Positions 44,746 to 47,381 of a DNA stretch of 47,381 nt are shown in pieces (within the stretch, counting starts at the first letter, position 1; each line of letters begins with the position of its first letter). Position numbers and translations under genes: made by a program. Location: positions 1 through 47,381 of the forward strand of contig JAPOXD010000056.1 in the NCBI GenBank assembly GCA_026707285.1. The letters are read 5' to 3'. The stretch comes from Chloroflexota bacterium (GTDB taxonomy: Bacteria > Chloroflexota > UBA11872). Under the pieces are notes generated by a model. It had not been told where the DNA came from, made no database searches, and worked only from the letters and a program-made list of their open reading frames with translations.

Positions 44746-45498
44746 TCATTGCACCAGCCGCCCGCCATCGACAATGAGCGTGGCGGCGGTGATCCAACTG
44801 GCGAGGTCGCTGGCCAGGAACACCGCCGCGCCGGCCACATCGGGCGGCAGCCCGAAGTCGGGAAGCGGCGCCCCGTTCCAGCGCACCGGCGTTGCGCCGG
44901 CAGGGGCCGGCGATCCCGTCATGTTGGTGTAGACCGCACCCGGCGCGATGCAGTTGGCGGTGATGCCGTGCATTCCCAGGTCCTCGGCGATCGACTTGGT
45001 GAAGCCCTCCACCCCGGCCTTGGAGGCGGCGTAGCTCACCTGGCCGGGGCATCCCTGGTGACCGCACAGCGAGGAGATGTTGACGATCCTGCCGCCGGCG
45101 CCGCGGGCGGTCATGCGCGCGGCCACGACTTGCGTGCAGAGAAAGAGTCCCGTCAGGTTGACCGCGAGCGTGCGATTCCAATCGTCCAGCGTGATCTCGT
45201 GCAGATGGCCGCGGCGGAGGATGCCGGCGTTGTTGCACAGGATGTCGATGGGGCCAAGCTCGGCTTCGGTGCGCTGCACCAGGCGCTCGACATCGCCGGG
45301 GCTCGACACGTCGCAGGGGATCGGGACGGCCGTTCCCCCGTCCGCTCGGATTTCGTCCGCGACCTGGTCGACGGCGCTGCCGCCGGCGACGGCCACGCGG
45401 GAGCCGTGCCGGGCGTACGCGTGCGCAATGGCTCGCCCGATGCCGTGCAAGCCGCCGGCCCCGGTGACGATGGCGACTCGGTCTTGCAGCAGCCCCAT
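44746..45498 (-). CDS. SDR family oxidoreductase
   Basis: 250 aa, classical SDR. The cofactor motif is TGAGGLHGIG, with one extra residue compared with the usual TGxxxGIG. NNAG is in ILCNNAGI, the catalytic Ser in NISSLCG and Tyr/Lys in SYAASKAG; the end reads TLIVDGG. It starts 6 bp after the OppF-like gene stop and is followed by GH4, so it is likely part of the same transport and catabolism operon, perhaps oxidising a sugar released by it. Confidence 0.93.
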   Translation of the reverse strand: MGLLQDRVAIVTGAGGLHGIGRAIAHAYARHGSRVAVAGGSAVDQVADEIRADGGTAVPIPCDVSSPGDVERLVQRTEAELGPIDILCNNAGILRRGHLHEITLDDWNRTLAVNLTGLFLCTQVVAARMTARGAGGRIVNISSLCGHQGCPGQVSYAASKAGVEGFTKSIAEDLGMHGITANCIAPGAVYTNMTGSPAPAGATPVRWNGAPLPDFGLPPDVAGAAVFLASDLASWITAATLIVDGGRLVQ

Positions 45499-45504
45499 TT
45501 CGCG

Positions 45505-46472
<968 letters not shown>

Positions 46473-46476
<4 letters not shown>

Positions 46477-47381
46477 GAGGCCGCCTCATAGAGGTGGCAG
46501 CGGACGGCGTGTCCGACCGCAACCTCGCGCAGCAGGGGATTTTCGACCGGGCAGCGCTCGAAGCGTTGGCTGCAACGCGGCTCGAACTCGCAGCCCGGCC
46601 ACTCCCGGGTGATGTCGGGCGGAAACCCTTCGAGCGGATCGATGGCCTGGTCGGGCTGATCGAGGTCCGGGACCGAGCCGAGCAGCGCCTGCGTGTACGG
46701 ATGCTTCGGATCGTCGAAGACGACCTGCGTTTCGCCGCTCTCGGCGATCTTGCCGCCGTACATCACGATGGTCCGGGCGCAGCTTTCGGCCACCAGCGCC
46801 ATGTTGTGGGTGATGTGCAGGACGGCCATGCCGAACTCCTGGTTTAGCTCGGCCAGCAAGTCGATGATCTGCGCCTGGATGGTGACGTCCAACGCCGTCG
46901 TGGGCTCGTCGGCGATCAGGAGCTTGGGTCGGTTGGCCAGGGCCATGGCGATGACGACCCGCTGCGCCATTCCGCCGCTGAATTGATGGGGGAATTGCGG
47001 CAGCCGCTGCTCGGGGTCGGGAATTCCCACGCGCTCGAGCAGCCCGACGGCTTGCCGGTACGCCTCGCGGCGTCCGACCCGCTGGTGGGTGCGGATCGCC
47101 TCCACGAGCTGGCGGCCGACGGTGAACACGGGATTCAAGGCGCCGATGGGATTCTGGAAGATCATGGCGATCTCGTGGCCCCGGACCCGGCGAAGCTGGC
47201 GCCCGGACATCTTCCGCATGTCACGACCGTCAAAGACGATGGTGCCGTTGACCACCTGCCCCGGGGTGTCCACGAGCCCCAGAATGGACATGGCCGTTAC
47301 CGACTTGCCGCAGCCGGATTCGCCGACGAGACCGACGATTTCTCCGGGATAGATGCTGAAGCTCACGCCGTTGACGGCGCG
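46473..47381 (-). CDS. Oligopeptide-type ABC transporter ATPase (OppD/DppD-like), 5' end missing
   Basis: The coding frame is open to the window edge; at least 302 codons are present. Walker A GESGCGKS, signature FSGGMAQRVVIAMAL, Walker B LLIADEPTTALDV and the C-terminal HPYTQALLGSVPDL with CEFEPRCSQRFERCP are visible. The first residues seen (AVNGVSFSIYPGEIVG) show that only about 20-30 residues are missing. The permease and binding-protein genes would be expected further upstream, outside the window. Confidence 0.93.

Overview
This 47.4 kb window is GC-rich (about 65-70% by eye) bacterial chromosome. The mix of genes points to an uncultured member of the Chloroflexota, perhaps SAR202 or another Dehalococcoidia-like lineage: lipoproteins and a DUF3179 protein with long Thr/Pro linkers, a DEDDh-GIY-YIG fusion, a DipZ-like module split over two genes, many SDR, sugar-isomerase and amidohydrolase-type catabolic genes, and abundant short palindromic repeats. 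No rRNA is present, so this placement is an inference.

Layout. 1-8.4 kb (+): replicative DNA polymerase dnaE behind a good promoter, then a sugar phosphate isomerase, a 3-hydroxyisobutyrate dehydrogenase-like enzyme, a small holin-like membrane protein and a DEDDh exonuclease/GIY-YIG nuclease. A tRNA-Cys (GCA) follows on the minus strand. 8.5-16.4 kb (-): a membrane protein with an effector-associated-like N-terminus and an apparently dead PD-(D/E)XK region, a CcdA/thioredoxin pair equivalent to DipZ, and a large Lhr helicase. 16.5-23.9 kb (-): a defence cassette made of a single-chain type ISP/IIG restriction-modification enzyme translationally overlapped with a 1278-residue SIR2-domain protein. 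The SIR2 gene is far AT-richer than its neighbours and looks recently acquired. 23.9-31 kb: palindromic repeats, a methyltransferase, a DUF3179 Tat-lipoprotein candidate and two tandem paralogous lipoproteins. 31-31.7 kb: a higBA toxin-antitoxin pair. 31.8-38.6 kb: M42 peptidase and EF-G-like GTPase (-) divergent from proB-proA (+), where proA appears to start with ATT, then a ComEC-like metallo-beta-lactamase-fold protein. 38.6-47.4 kb: a catabolic region with two SDRs, an operon of a degenerate aspartoacylase-like protein, an M20 peptidase and an intact aspartoacylase-like protein, then a cupin, a GH4 glycosidase and two oligopeptide-type ABC ATPases, the last cut by the window edge.

The most unusual items are the R-M/SIR2 cassette with repeat DNA read in frame inside the R-M gene, the membrane protein at 8542-10014, the aspartoacylase-like pseudoenzyme at 39683-40654, and the non-canonical proA start. 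All functional statements rest on motif recognition by eye. No database search or computation was run.
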